Assembly (NCBI GenBank): GCA_021399405.1
Contig: JAAFKL010000128.1
Location: forward strand, 1 to 28,054
Origin: Candidatus Heimdallarchaeota archaeon
GTDB taxonomy: Archaea > Asgardarchaeota > Heimdallarchaeia > Heimdallarchaeales > Kariarchaeaceae
Length of the DNA stretch: 28,054 nucleotides
Direction of reading: 5' to 3'
A program made the position numbers and the translations under genes. This document shows, piece after piece, positions 6,879 to 15,081 of the stretch. The stretch's first letter is position 1, and the number at the start of each line of letters is the position of its first letter. The notes under the pieces were generated by a model that did not search any database, was not told where the DNA came from, and saw only the letters and a program-made list of their open reading frames with translations.

Positions 6879-7688
6879 ATGCCGAATAAAGAAAAGGATC
6901 AGAAATTAAATACTGAATTCGATGAGGAGTCTCTAATCAAGAAATATAAGGAAATCCAAACACAAGGTATAGGTATGGCAATACTGATCGCTCTTGAAAT
7001 GTACGGTAGCTTAAATTTCGAAGGTATTCATGATATGCTTGGTGATGTAAAGAAAAAAACAAGTATATTTAACCAAGTAAAAAAATTACATAAGGAGGAT
7101 TTCATTGAAATCGATCCTATTGCCACAAGAGATTCAAGAGGTATATACTATCAACTAGGAAAACTAAGTAGAGAAATGCTAAATTATGCAAAATCAGATA
7201 AATATAGGTCACAAGTAAGAACTAAAACCAATGAACTAATTCAGATGGACGAAGACGATTTGCTTCGCTACATCATTAACGAGTTAAAGGGAAAGAATTT
7301 TGACGAATTAGCTCTGCAAGTCAAAATGCTATCAAATATCAATACATTTATTGAAAATATGGCTATCAAGAATGTCAGGAAAATATGGGCTGTTATTAAT
7401 GAGAATAAAGATCTGTCTGAGGTAGAATTACTCGCTAAAATAAAGGAACAAGAGAAACCTCTTACTTTTATGAATATTAGTTCGGAATCCGTTCCCTTAG
7501 CAACCCGAAGTCAGTATTCTAGGTTTATGGATTTATATTTCAATTTTACTCAAGATCTTAATAATTTGATAATTGAATTTGAAAACGAGAATAAAGATTT
7601 GAGTGAATCAGAAATTGTGAATCAGTATCTCTATATGTTTTCTGCACCCATTCATCGAGATATTACTAAAAATATAACAAATTCATGA
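6879..7688 (+). CDS. Winged-helix (ArsR-like) transcriptional regulator
   Basis: This is a 269-residue protein with no membrane segments. Residues about 32-105 read as a winged helix: helices around GMAILIALEMYGSLNFEGIH and MLGDVKKKTSIFNQVKKLHK (recognition helix), then a wing with the pattern DFIEIDPIATRDSRGIYYQL, as in ArsR/PadR-like regulators. The remaining roughly 160 residues are charged and helical (FDELALQVKMLSNINTFIEN and neighbours) and match no ligand domain I recognise; they may dimerise or sense a ligand. Its divergent position next to the MFS exporter and the palindromes between them suggest it controls the exporter and itself. The ATG at 6879 follows AT-rich TATA-like DNA (ATATATAAAA, about 6806-6815). 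Its 3' end overlaps the convergent folD gene by 6 bp. Confidence 0.8.
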   Translation: MPNKEKDQKLNTEFDEESLIKKYKEIQTQGIGMAILIALEMYGSLNFEGIHDMLGDVKKKTSIFNQVKKLHKEDFIEIDPIATRDSRGIYYQLGKLSREMLNYAKSDKYRSQVRTKTNELIQMDEDDLLRYIINELKGKNFDELALQVKMLSNINTFIENMAIKNVRKIWAVINENKDLSEVELLAKIKEQEKPLTFMNISSESVPLATRSQYSRFMDLYFNFTQDLNNLIIEFENENKDLSESEIVNQYLYMFSAPIHRDITKNITNS

Positions 7689-8537
7689 ATTTTGAAGATT
7701 GAAAGCTTTCATTGTATTCCAAAGTAACATCGTAATGGTCATAGGGCCTACTCCACCTGGTACAGGGGTAATTAAACGTGCTACGTCTTTCACATTTTCG
7801 AAATCAACGTCACCAACCAATTTTCCATCTACCCTATTGGTACCTACATCAATTACCACAGCACCTTCCTTCACCATATCCTTCTGAATAATCCCTGCTC
7901 GTCCCACTGCCGCTACAATAATATCTGCTCTTTTAGTGATTTCACCCAAATTTCTAGTTCTAGAATGACAAACAGTGACTGTTGCATTTTCCATTTCAAG
8001 TAAACGAGCAACTGGCTTACCGACTAAATTAGATCTTCCAATAACCACAACATTTGCCCCTTCTAGCTCTACATTTGATCGTTTTAATAGGGAAATGACT
8101 CCATTTGGAGTGCATGGAATGTATCCATCAAACCCAGCATGCAATTTTCCAACGTTCAAGTAATGTAATCCATCTACATCTTTGTCAGGTGATATCCTTA
8201 GGAGTGTTTTTTTCTCATTTATGTGATCAGGAAGTGGTAATTGTAGCAATATCCCATTGACCTTGGGATCATTATTGAGTTCGGTAATTTTTTCAATTAA
8301 TTTTTCTTCACTAATTTCTTTATCCAATCGAAAAATTTCATTGTCCATTCCAACTTCATTGCAGGCTTTCTCTTTGTAAGATACATAAACTTGAGAGGCT
8401 GGATCATCTCCAACTAATATTGTTGCAAGAAATGGTCTACCGTTAAATTTAGATAACTCTGCCTTAATTTCTCCTCTTATTTCAGAAGCGATTTTCTTTC
8501 CGTCTATTATGTTAAGATCAGTACCCGATTGTGACAC
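7683..8537 (-). CDS. folD: Bifunctional methylene-H4folate dehydrogenase/cyclohydrolase FolD
   Basis: FolD oxidises 5,10-methylene-tetrahydrofolate to methenyl-tetrahydrofolate with NAD(P)+ and hydrolyses this to 10-formyl-tetrahydrofolate in the cytosol. The 284-residue length is normal. Signature elements are all present: the catalytic segment SQVYVSYKEKAC with Lys55, GILLQLPLPDHI (about 95-106), the dinucleotide-binding region VVVIGRSNLVGKPVARLLE (about 163-181), VIDVGTNRV (about 226-234) and the C-terminal TPVPGGVGPMT loop. The protein should be active. The start is GTG; the ATG two bases upstream is out of frame. The presence of FolD suggests folate-type rather than only methanopterin-type C1 carriers. 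It is divergent from the HAD-like gene and overlaps the 3' end of the regulator gene by 6 bp. Confidence 0.96.
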   Translation of the reverse strand: MSQSGTDLNIIDGKKIASEIRGEIKAELSKFNGRPFLATILVGDDPASQVYVSYKEKACNEVGMDNEIFRLDKEISEEKLIEKITELNNDPKVNGILLQLPLPDHINEKKTLLRISPDKDVDGLHYLNVGKLHAGFDGYIPCTPNGVISLLKRSNVELEGANVVVIGRSNLVGKPVARLLEMENATVTVCHSRTRNLGEITKRADIIVAAVGRAGIIQKDMVKEGAVVIDVGTNRVDGKLVGDVDFENVKDVARLITPVPGGVGPMTITMLLWNTMKAFNLQNS

Positions 8538-8606
8538 ATATATTTTGCTATTAAATGAATAATAACTCTACTTTAGTGTACAATAATATTGAATGAAGGT
8601 GAGGAC

Positions 8607-8617
8607 AAATTATAAAT
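8607..8617 (+). promoter_or_regulatory. TATA-like box for the HAD-like gene
   Basis: AAATTATAAAT is centred about 29 bp before the TTG at 8641, so transcription should begin at or a few bases before the start codon. A weak GAGGT at about 8633-8637 is too close to the start to be a clear ribosome site. Confidence 0.4.
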
Positions 8618-8640
8618 TCTAACGAAATATACTGAGGTCA

Positions 8641-9390
8641 TTGCAAAAATCAGAATATGTTCTATTTTTTGACGATGGTGGAGTAATAAATGATAATGAA
8701 GCTCGTGCTCCTCAATGGCAGAAATTAATTGCTGAATACTTCATTCCTAAATACGGTGGGACTTTTCAACAATGGAAAGATGCCAATCTGAAAGTCTTAT
8801 TTAAGGAAATTGAGTTCTTTGCTAATTTGTTAATAAATAATATATATTTCGATTTCAGCAAATATCTCGACGATTCAGATGAACGATGGATTGCTCTAAT
8901 GTTTGAGAATCTTGAAATTCCTGTACCTGATCGAAATGAGTGTATTAAACTTGCTAGAGCTGCCTATTCTTGGATTATTCCCCAAGTCAAATCAGCATAT
9001 GATGGAATGAATGAGTTAATAATAAAACTCTCATACCACTTTGATCTTTATACTTCCTCAGGGACTGATTATAGCACACTCAAAGCGTATTACAAATCTC
9101 AAGGAATCGATCATTGTTTCAAAAAACTATATGGATCTGATTTGGTTGGTGTTTTCAAATCTCATCCTGATTATTTCAATCGTGTATTCAAAGATTCAGG
9201 TGTTGATCCCAATAATGCAATAATTATTGATGACAAGGAAAAGGTGTTGGATCTTGTCGATGGTTTCGGCGCAAAATGTCTGGTATCAAATTTGTCTGGG
9301 GCTACAATAATTACTGGAAATTATCCAGTTTTCAATAATCCAAATGAACTAATCAAACTAATTTCTGAAATAACTGGAGTAATGGTATAA
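8641..9390 (+). CDS. HAD-superfamily hydrolase-like protein
   Basis: This 249-residue protein fits the HAD fold. Motif I is VLFFDDGGVIND (about 7-18): Asp11 aligns with the nucleophile, but the usual second Asp two residues on is Gly. Motif II is in DLYTSSGTDYS (Ser/Thr after a strand), motif III Lys is in VGVFKSHPDYF, and motif IV is AIIIDDKEKVLD near the C-terminus. The helical cap lies between motifs I and II (about 20-125) and is subclass-I-like. HAD enzymes of this shape include phosphatases and dehalogenases. Loss of the second Asp weakens a phosphatase prediction, and the substrate cannot be named. The TTG start matches a well placed TATA-like box and there is no in-frame ATG before the first motif. 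It is followed by mutM on the same strand after 79 bp. Confidence 0.8.
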   Translation: MQKSEYVLFFDDGGVINDNEARAPQWQKLIAEYFIPKYGGTFQQWKDANLKVLFKEIEFFANLLINNIYFDFSKYLDDSDERWIALMFENLEIPVPDRNECIKLARAAYSWIIPQVKSAYDGMNELIIKLSYHFDLYTSSGTDYSTLKAYYKSQGIDHCFKKLYGSDLVGVFKSHPDYFNRVFKDSGVDPNNAIIIDDKEKVLDLVDGFGAKCLVSNLSGATIITGNYPVFNNPNELIKLISEITGVMV

Positions 9391-9434
9391 TCCAATTTTG
9401 ATTTAGAAAACTTCATTATCGGATTAGGAAATTC

Positions 9435-9446
9435 ACAATATAATTA
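9435..9446 (+). promoter_or_regulatory. TATA-like box for mutM
   Basis: ACAATATAATTA is centred about 30 bp before the GTG at 9470, predicting a transcript that starts only a few bases before the start codon. This suggests mutM has its own promoter rather than only being read through from the HAD-like gene. Confidence 0.4.
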
Positions 9447-9469
9447 GAGGATGTTTCTAAAAGACGTGT

Positions 9470-10330
9470 GTGCCAGAAGGACCCGAAGTTGAGGTTGTTA
9501 GAATCGGATTACAGGATGTAATTGGAAAAACTATTGCCAAAGTGAAAATATCAGATAATAAAAAATACGTAAATCAAAAGAAGCAATTGAATCAATTGAA
9601 ATCAAGTATCATAACCAAAATTGAACGCAAGGGAAAATTTTTACTATGGTTTTTTAGCAAAAGTGGAGTAAATCATGCAGCACTAAATCATCTTGGGATG
9701 ACGGGGGCTTGGCATCTCTACTCTGCTGACACTTGGAATTCATTTGATTCTCCCTTTGAACAATTTAAACATTATAAATTATATTTTTACTTCACAAATG
9801 GCTATCACTTACTTTTTAGTGATGTTCGTACCTTTGGTCAATTCAAAATGTATGATCCTAACTTGATTCGTGAAGTAAAATCAATCTCAACCTTAGGACC
9901 TGATATACTTGAACTCCCATTTCAAAACGATTTATTCATTAAAAAGATGAGAGGCAAACATAATAATAGAACAATCGAAATTGGCAAAGCGTTGCTAAAT
10001 CCAAAAATCGTTGCAGGCTGTGGTAATATCTACAAAAGTGAAGCACTATTTTTGGCAAAAATAAATCCTTTCAAAACAGTCAATCTTGTATCAGATGAGG
10101 AGTTGAGTAAATTAGGGGATGCATTATCCAAGGTTGGTCAATTGGCGTTGAAAAACAAGGGGACTACTTTAAGGGATTATACACATGTAGATGGTTATTC
10201 TGGTTTAATGCAAAATGAACTTCTTATATACGGCCGCAAAGAAGGAAATTGTAGCATTTGTAATTCTTTAATCACAGCTGCAAAACAAGGTGACAGGACA
10301 ACTTATTGGTGCACGAATTGTCAGAAATAA
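9470..10330 (+). CDS. mutM: Formamidopyrimidine-DNA glycosylase (Fpg/MutM)
   Basis: Fpg is a bifunctional glycosylase/AP lyase that removes oxidised purines such as 8-oxoguanine. All catalytic features are visible: N-terminal PEGPE, where the Pro exposed after Met removal and the next Glu are catalytic; the conserved Lys in ERKGKFLLW (Lys56); NHLGMTGAW (about 78-86); the H2TH segment VAGCGNIYKSEALF; and a C-terminal zinc finger CSIC...CTNC with the DNA-contacting Arg in QGDRTTYWC. At 286 residues it is slightly longer than bacterial enzymes. It should be active. The GTG start gives the required Met-Pro-Glu terminus and is essentially fixed. Fpg is common in bacteria but uncommon in archaea, which mostly use OGG/AGOG enzymes, so transfer from bacteria is plausible. 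The stop abuts the stop of the convergent gene with no spacer. Confidence 0.96.
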   Translation: MPEGPEVEVVRIGLQDVIGKTIAKVKISDNKKYVNQKKQLNQLKSSIITKIERKGKFLLWFFSKSGVNHAALNHLGMTGAWHLYSADTWNSFDSPFEQFKHYKLYFYFTNGYHLLFSDVRTFGQFKMYDPNLIREVKSISTLGPDILELPFQNDLFIKKMRGKHNNRTIEIGKALLNPKIVAGCGNIYKSEALFLAKINPFKTVNLVSDEELSKLGDALSKVGQLALKNKGTTLRDYTHVDGYSGLMQNELLIYGRKEGNCSICNSLITAAKQGDRTTYWCTNCQK

Positions 10331-11719
10331 TTAACCTGTAAAATCGGGTTGCTCAGCAAGCTCACCTAAATCTTCCTCTTCATCCTGTTCTTCCAACCAA
10401 TCCATTACTATCCTTTCACCATATTCATTCACCCAGCTGGTTGTACTTTCAATAAATTCAAACATATTCAAATTCAATCTTGTTTCACCATGAGCCGCAA
10501 TGTTTGTGGTTGTATACCTATTGAAGGCTGTTTCAAACATCCAATCAAGTAATTGGACTGATTCTTCCCCACCTGCTGGATAATTCATCAATTTACCATC
10601 AACGTCGTATTCTCTTTTAAGAAGTTCATCACTCAATTCATCCTTTAAACCAATAATCATTCCTTCGAGAGTATCTCCCCTAGCATTTTCAACAAGCAAA
10701 GGTGAATTTCTTAGAGATGTTTCTAGACTTTCTAATGTTCTCTTCAACCAATTTTGATACACCATTCTTGGACTTTTATCTCCTCTTGGTGCATTGCTAG
10801 GAATTCTTCCAAATCCTCTTAAAAAATAATTAACAAATCTATCGTATTCCATATATGCCTGGGAGTTTGTTCCATATCGATATTTTATCCATGAAGCCAT
10901 ATTGTATCCTGTCATAGTTGGTCCAATGGTTAATTTTTGATCACATATTTCGTACTGATAGGGGTTCATTTCATTGATTAAGTGATAACAAAAATAGAGG
11001 TAAACCCCAAGAGTTCTTTTTATTGCTGGTCTATATCTAATCATCACATCCAATACAATATCAAATGCTTCAGGAACTTTGTCACGAATTAACTTAAGTT
11101 GTAATCCGGTAAATATTATTATCCAAAGACACATTCTGGGTTCAGTTCTGGCATCCCTATGACGTTTGAAGGTTTCAGCTAGTGGTTCCATAATATCTGG
11201 TTTGTCTTCTCTGAAACCTTGAAGTTCTTCTTCAATAATTTCTATCAAGGTGTGGAAAACTTGAGTTGAAGCTCTTCCGTTAGGATCTGATTTCATTAAT
11301 TCAATAGATAGTTTATCCTTACCAGTTGTAACTTCCTTAATTTTTGTATTTAGATATTCAAGTTGTCCTTCAAACATGTTCTCAATTAAATCTCGGATGA
11401 TTTTGTTAACAACTGTAATTGAGACTTTCGTTTTGAATTCATAACTCATCATAGTCTGAAGAGATCTTTGCGTTCTTCGAAGAATAACTTTCCATTGTCT
11501 GGTTAACTCAAAAATGTTGATTTTTAGCTTTTTCTTCTTAATTTCTACAGATCCAGGGATTTTAACATCTTGCTGTGGTTTGCTGCTTGCAGGCGTGCTT
11601 AATGAAGGACCGCCTAAACCTGGACCACCAAGTGCGGGGGTTCCTGTTGATCCTAATGAAGGAGGGGTCGGTCCCCCTAATTTTGGTAATGTATTTTCAC
11701 CAGGATCTTGATTTGACAT
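10331..11719 (-). CDS. Unassigned helical protein with Pro/Gly-rich N-terminus
   Basis: I do not recognise this 462-residue protein. It has three visible parts. Residues about 1-55 are low-complexity and Pro/Gly/Ser-rich, with repeated LGGP, PSLG and PALG units, probably disordered. Residues about 60-425 form a mostly helical globular region rich in Arg, Tyr and aromatics, with one hydrophobic helix (CLWIIIFTGLQLKLI) that looks buried rather than membrane-spanning. The last roughly 25 residues are strongly acidic (EEQDEEEDLGELAEQ). There is no signal peptide. AGGAAATATATATG gives an AGGA about 8 bases before the ATG, one of the few plausible ribosome sites here. It is the last gene of the minus-strand series running from the Hsp70-like gene, 74 bp after the phosphatase-like gene. 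A flexible tail plus helical core could suit a scaffold or adaptor, but that is speculation. Confidence 0.85.
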   Translation of the reverse strand: MSNQDPGENTLPKLGGPTPPSLGSTGTPALGGPGLGGPSLSTPASSKPQQDVKIPGSVEIKKKKLKINIFELTRQWKVILRRTQRSLQTMMSYEFKTKVSITVVNKIIRDLIENMFEGQLEYLNTKIKEVTTGKDKLSIELMKSDPNGRASTQVFHTLIEIIEEELQGFREDKPDIMEPLAETFKRHRDARTEPRMCLWIIIFTGLQLKLIRDKVPEAFDIVLDVMIRYRPAIKRTLGVYLYFCYHLINEMNPYQYEICDQKLTIGPTMTGYNMASWIKYRYGTNSQAYMEYDRFVNYFLRGFGRIPSNAPRGDKSPRMVYQNWLKRTLESLETSLRNSPLLVENARGDTLEGMIIGLKDELSDELLKREYDVDGKLMNYPAGGEESVQLLDWMFETAFNRYTTTNIAAHGETRLNLNMFEFIESTTSWVNEYGERIVMDWLEEQDEEEDLGELAEQPDFTG

Positions 11720-11793
11720 ATATATTTCCTATTTTGGAATATTCTACTTTAAGGTAGCTTTAAACTGATTAAGAAATGTAAATACTATCTCAT

Positions 11794-12270
11794 TTAATTG
11801 ATACAATAATTAGCTAATTGATTTACGCACTCCTCTATTTTTAGAAAAACTCTCTCGTAATTATTGGTGAAGTAAGGATCCTCAATTTCTAAATCTTCAT
11901 CTAATATATTCGGAAGTAGGTAGGATTTAATTTCCTTCCCAAAATAATTTTCTAATTGTGATTGATGATGATTAGTCATGCTGAAAAATATTAAATCATC
12001 AATTCTATCAACTTTGAATTCTGAAATATGAGTTGGATGAAAATTATTAATTTTTTCAGGAGATATTTCTTTTTCAATCAAAACTTTTCTAGTCAGATCA
12101 AGAATATTTGTATTATGATAATCTGTACCTAAAGATCTAATAGACTTGTTAGCTTTTGTTCCTAAGACATGCCTTGTGTAGAGTTCCGCAAATGCAGATC
12201 TGATTATATTTCCGGAGCAGACAAACACGATTTGATTAGATTGGTGAATATCACGTAATAGAGATTCCAT
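11794..12270 (-). CDS. Low-molecular-weight protein tyrosine phosphatase-like protein
   Basis: This protein (158 residues from the chosen start) carries the P-loop of LMW phosphatases and arsenate-reductase relatives right after the first strand: VFVCSGNIIRSAFAE, with nucleophile Cys18 and Arg24 in C-x5-R-S. The usual second Cys and the Pro after Ser are Ile and Ala. A candidate general-acid Asp lies in IEDPYF near the C-terminus, matching the family D-P pair. It could dephosphorylate a protein Tyr, Ser/Thr or arginine residue; arsenate reduction is less likely without the extra resolving cysteines. In-frame ATGs occur at 12279 and 12270. I chose 12270, which puts the P-loop at the normal distance from the N-terminus. 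Either start lies inside the 3' end of the 8-TM gene (20-bp overlap at 12270), implying translational coupling and shared function. Confidence 0.8.
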   Translation of the reverse strand: MESLLRDIHQSNQIVFVCSGNIIRSAFAELYTRHVLGTKANKSIRSLGTDYHNTNILDLTRKVLIEKEISPEKINNFHPTHISEFKVDRIDDLIFFSMTNHHQSQLENYFGKEIKSYLLPNILDEDLEIEDPYFTNNYERVFLKIEECVNQLANYCIN

Positions 12271-13588
12271 AATAATCATCTTCTTTATGTTTATCCGTGA
12301 AAAGGATAGCAACTTGTAATAGGCCCAGATATAAAATTAAAGGGATAATTACCTTGATAAAATCAAGAGAAATTAAGAAACCCAAAATTGTTGTTGGTCC
12401 TTCATTTGAATGATTAATAAATTCAATGGAGAACGCTATATATGCAATTGTAAATATTATTACATTTACGATTTGGATGACATTGTTTCTCACTAAATTC
12501 TTTCTTAATACGTAAGTATAGCCTGTAGGAGTACTTAATCTAAAGTATAGCAAAGTGCTGAAATCAATAATTGCATATATCGCAGTAAGAATAAGGAATA
12601 AGGAACTAAGCCCGTTTAAACTAACATTCTCATTATTTCTGATAGCTGAGAATCCATTGATGAACAAGATAGTTCCACTAGCCACTAATATGATAATTAC
12701 ATTTTTCATAAAACTAGATATCGAGATGCCAAATCCTACAATACGATATTTTGGTCGACCAAGGGTTTGTCTTAATGATCCTCCACTCGCATGGGTCCAC
12801 AATCTTTTGATTCCGTGATAATAAATAAAACTAGCAAACACAATATAGAACAGAGTGGTGATCAAAGGAATACCGTTCGCTGGTGTTTCTTCTAAGACTG
12901 CAGATTCAGTTCCGATTCGAACTACCGCAAAACTCCCAATAAACATCATGAAACTAAACATTCCATAACTAAAGGATTGAAAATATGCTAATTTTTTCAT
13001 ATTGGTTAACCATGATTCCATATCCTCAATTCCACTCCTTAACTGAGAATTATTGGATATTCTTACCGTTATAGGGTAAAATATCAGGCTAAAGATGGCA
13101 TAGTAATAGAACAAATAGAGGGGATTCATGTCGATCCCCACTGAGATCTTGAATGAATTAGGATCACTTCGAATAATTGCTAGACTAAATGAAAGAATTA
13201 CTAAAATTAAAACATAAGCACTTGGGATCATAAATACCCCATGAACATACTGATAAAACCTCATATATTGAGAAGAAGTGGCTTGATCTAGTGTTGATGA
13301 ATCACTTACCTCAAGTGGATATTCTATCTGTCTTCCATACCAAGGTGCTTCGGGCCATTGAATGTCCTTAGCAGCAATTAAATCTTGAGTAATTTGAGAG
13401 ACATCACCCACCATTTGATTTAATCTATCTTCGGTTAAATTGCCATCTACGACAAAAAATTCCAATAAATATCCAATAATTTCAGATCTTGGAACTGCAT
13501 AGCCAGTTGATTTTATTTTTTCTTCGATGTTATCCACTAATGTAGTCAAAAATTTCTGAATAGCTGTATCTATTCCTTGACTGCTCAA
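12251..13588 (-). CDS. 8-TM membrane protein, paralogue A
   Basis: This is an unassigned 445-residue protein. A soluble N-terminal region of about 110 residues begins with an amphipathic helix and the motif TGYAVPRSEIIGYLLEFF (about 28-45). About eight hydrophobic segments follow: about 113-135, 155-175, 198-222, 234-254, 284-304, 318-340, 364-385 and 400-428. A basic loop follows segment 4 (about 257-283). A short charged tail (TDKHKEDDYYG) ends it. No transporter or enzyme motif is apparent. The upstream gene encodes a protein of the same length, topology and N-terminal motif, so they are paralogues and may form a heteromeric complex. The start is TTG; no in-frame ATG lies before the conserved motif. 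Its 3' end overlaps the phosphatase-like gene, and it begins 71 bp after paralogue B. Confidence 0.85.
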   Translation of the reverse strand: MSSQGIDTAIQKFLTTLVDNIEEKIKSTGYAVPRSEIIGYLLEFFVVDGNLTEDRLNQMVGDVSQITQDLIAAKDIQWPEAPWYGRQIEYPLEVSDSSTLDQATSSQYMRFYQYVHGVFMIPSAYVLILVILSFSLAIIRSDPNSFKISVGIDMNPLYLFYYYAIFSLIFYPITVRISNNSQLRSGIEDMESWLTNMKKLAYFQSFSYGMFSFMMFIGSFAVVRIGTESAVLEETPANGIPLITTLFYIVFASFIYYHGIKRLWTHASGGSLRQTLGRPKYRIVGFGISISSFMKNVIIILVASGTILFINGFSAIRNNENVSLNGLSSLFLILTAIYAIIDFSTLLYFRLSTPTGYTYVLRKNLVRNNVIQIVNVIIFTIAYIAFSIEFINHSNEGPTTILGFLISLDFIKVIIPLILYLGLLQVAILFTDKHKEDDYYGISIT

Positions 13589-13659
13589 ACAAGATATAAC
13601 TTACTCAAGAATATAATAAATGATCCATTCCTTGATAAAAAACTGTTATATGTCGCATT

Positions 13660-15006
13660 CTATTTACTTAATCTAAGAATTCCAATTGATACAAGAAATG
13701 TTATGGAGTAACGTATCATTCCTTGCCATAAGTCTGATAAATCAAGCCTTAGGTCGTTATCCCACACCTCCATAAACGAATTGAAGCGGGAGATAATCCA
13801 TATTTGTGCAATGGAATATATCGCAATCAAGGTTGCCTGAAATATTATTTGGATATTAAGGAATTTGATCCAATTATCCTTATCATGACTATGATTTATC
13901 AGACCCGAGATAATGAAGACAATAAAATAATATGACATAAGGATTAAAGTCACAAAGTTTAGAACTGTCAAATCATATTCTATTGATGTTGCATCAAAAG
14001 TTGTATTAACTGCTTTATCAGCATTACTAAAGATGACTAGTGACAGGTATAATATTAATACAGCACTTAGTATCAAAGTCAGAAAATTGATTACATAAAA
14101 AACAGATCTATACCTCATCCTAATTCGCTTATGGTTAAGTGAGGATATTTTCTCCTTTCGGATTTGGAGTATTATTAAACCTCCAAGAACCAAAGCAATG
14201 AAAGCTGTAAGAAAAGCAATTCCAAGATCCTGAATGGGTTCATATCCATTGATACGCTCTTCTCTAATAATTATGACTGATCCAAGTGTTAGATATAATA
14301 CGTATGAAAATCCCATTGTCAAAATTATCTTCGTTCTCAATACTGTTCTATTATAACTATCATTCAACTTCGGCATAATTCGACCAAGAGTTGGTAGATT
14401 AAGCACAAAATATGTTTGAGACAGGTCAACAATAAATAAAACACTCATAATAAGCATAATATCTGGTTTCCAAAATAAAGAGTATCCATATATTAAATCT
14501 CCATCTAAAACCGATAAGCTTTGTGAAATCTCCTCATGATTTGCAAACACAGTAATCAGTGAATATAATGATTGGGCTCCTAATAATAAGGCTACTAACA
14601 AGAATATCAAATTAATTGATTGAGACCATCTTAGTATCCAAATTGACGTTTTATCAGATAAATTATTAATGCGACTATCCCTCATAAATCTTTGAAGCCG
14701 ATTTAATTTCGTATTTTCTTTATCGAATTTGAACATGTAAGGATATTTTCGATTAATAATATATCTCGCAATTTCCTCCTCGGATGCGTCTATTGGAATA
14801 TTCTCTTCTTCCATCAGCTTAGTTCGTTGAAAAAACGTACCTGTCAGTTTTTCCATAATATATCCGAGGATTTCACTTTGCGGGACCTGGAATCCGAATT
14901 GTTGTAACTCAATCTCAATTTTGGTTATATATTTACTAAAATTCTTTCTAAGTGTGATGATTTCCATTTGTGTATCATAAGATGTAACTTCTGGATCTTC
15001 CATCAT
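13660..15006 (-). CDS. 8-TM membrane protein, paralogue B
   Basis: This is an unassigned protein (448 residues from the chosen start). The soluble N-terminal part holds the motif FGFQVPQSEILGYIMEKL (about 37-54), matching paralogue A's TGYAVPRSEIIGYLLEFF in G-[YF]-x-V-P-x-S-E-I-[IL]-G-Y. About eight hydrophobic segments follow: about 130-156, 183-205, 225-250, 262-284, 304-330, 350-376, 389-412 and 430-447. No catalytic or transport motif is seen. GTG, ATG and ATG codons follow one another at 15009, 15006 and 15003; I give the first ATG. The GGTG immediately before could act as part of a weak ribosome site for the later ATG. It lies 75 bp after the Hsp70-like gene and 71 bp before paralogue A in the same-strand series. 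Confidence 0.85.
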   Translation of the reverse strand: MMEDPEVTSYDTQMEIITLRKNFSKYITKIEIELQQFGFQVPQSEILGYIMEKLTGTFFQRTKLMEEENIPIDASEEEIARYIINRKYPYMFKFDKENTKLNRLQRFMRDSRINNLSDKTSIWILRWSQSINLIFLLVALLLGAQSLYSLITVFANHEEISQSLSVLDGDLIYGYSLFWKPDIMLIMSVLFIVDLSQTYFVLNLPTLGRIMPKLNDSYNRTVLRTKIILTMGFSYVLYLTLGSVIIIREERINGYEPIQDLGIAFLTAFIALVLGGLIILQIRKEKISSLNHKRIRMRYRSVFYVINFLTLILSAVLILYLSLVIFSNADKAVNTTFDATSIEYDLTVLNFVTLILMSYYFIVFIISGLINHSHDKDNWIKFLNIQIIFQATLIAIYSIAQIWIISRFNSFMEVWDNDLRLDLSDLWQGMIRYSITFLVSIGILRLSK

Positions 15007-15081
15007 CACCGACTCTTTCGCTAATTACAGTATAAGCTGATGTTTAATCCATTTGAACGATAAAAACAATTGCGGATACAG

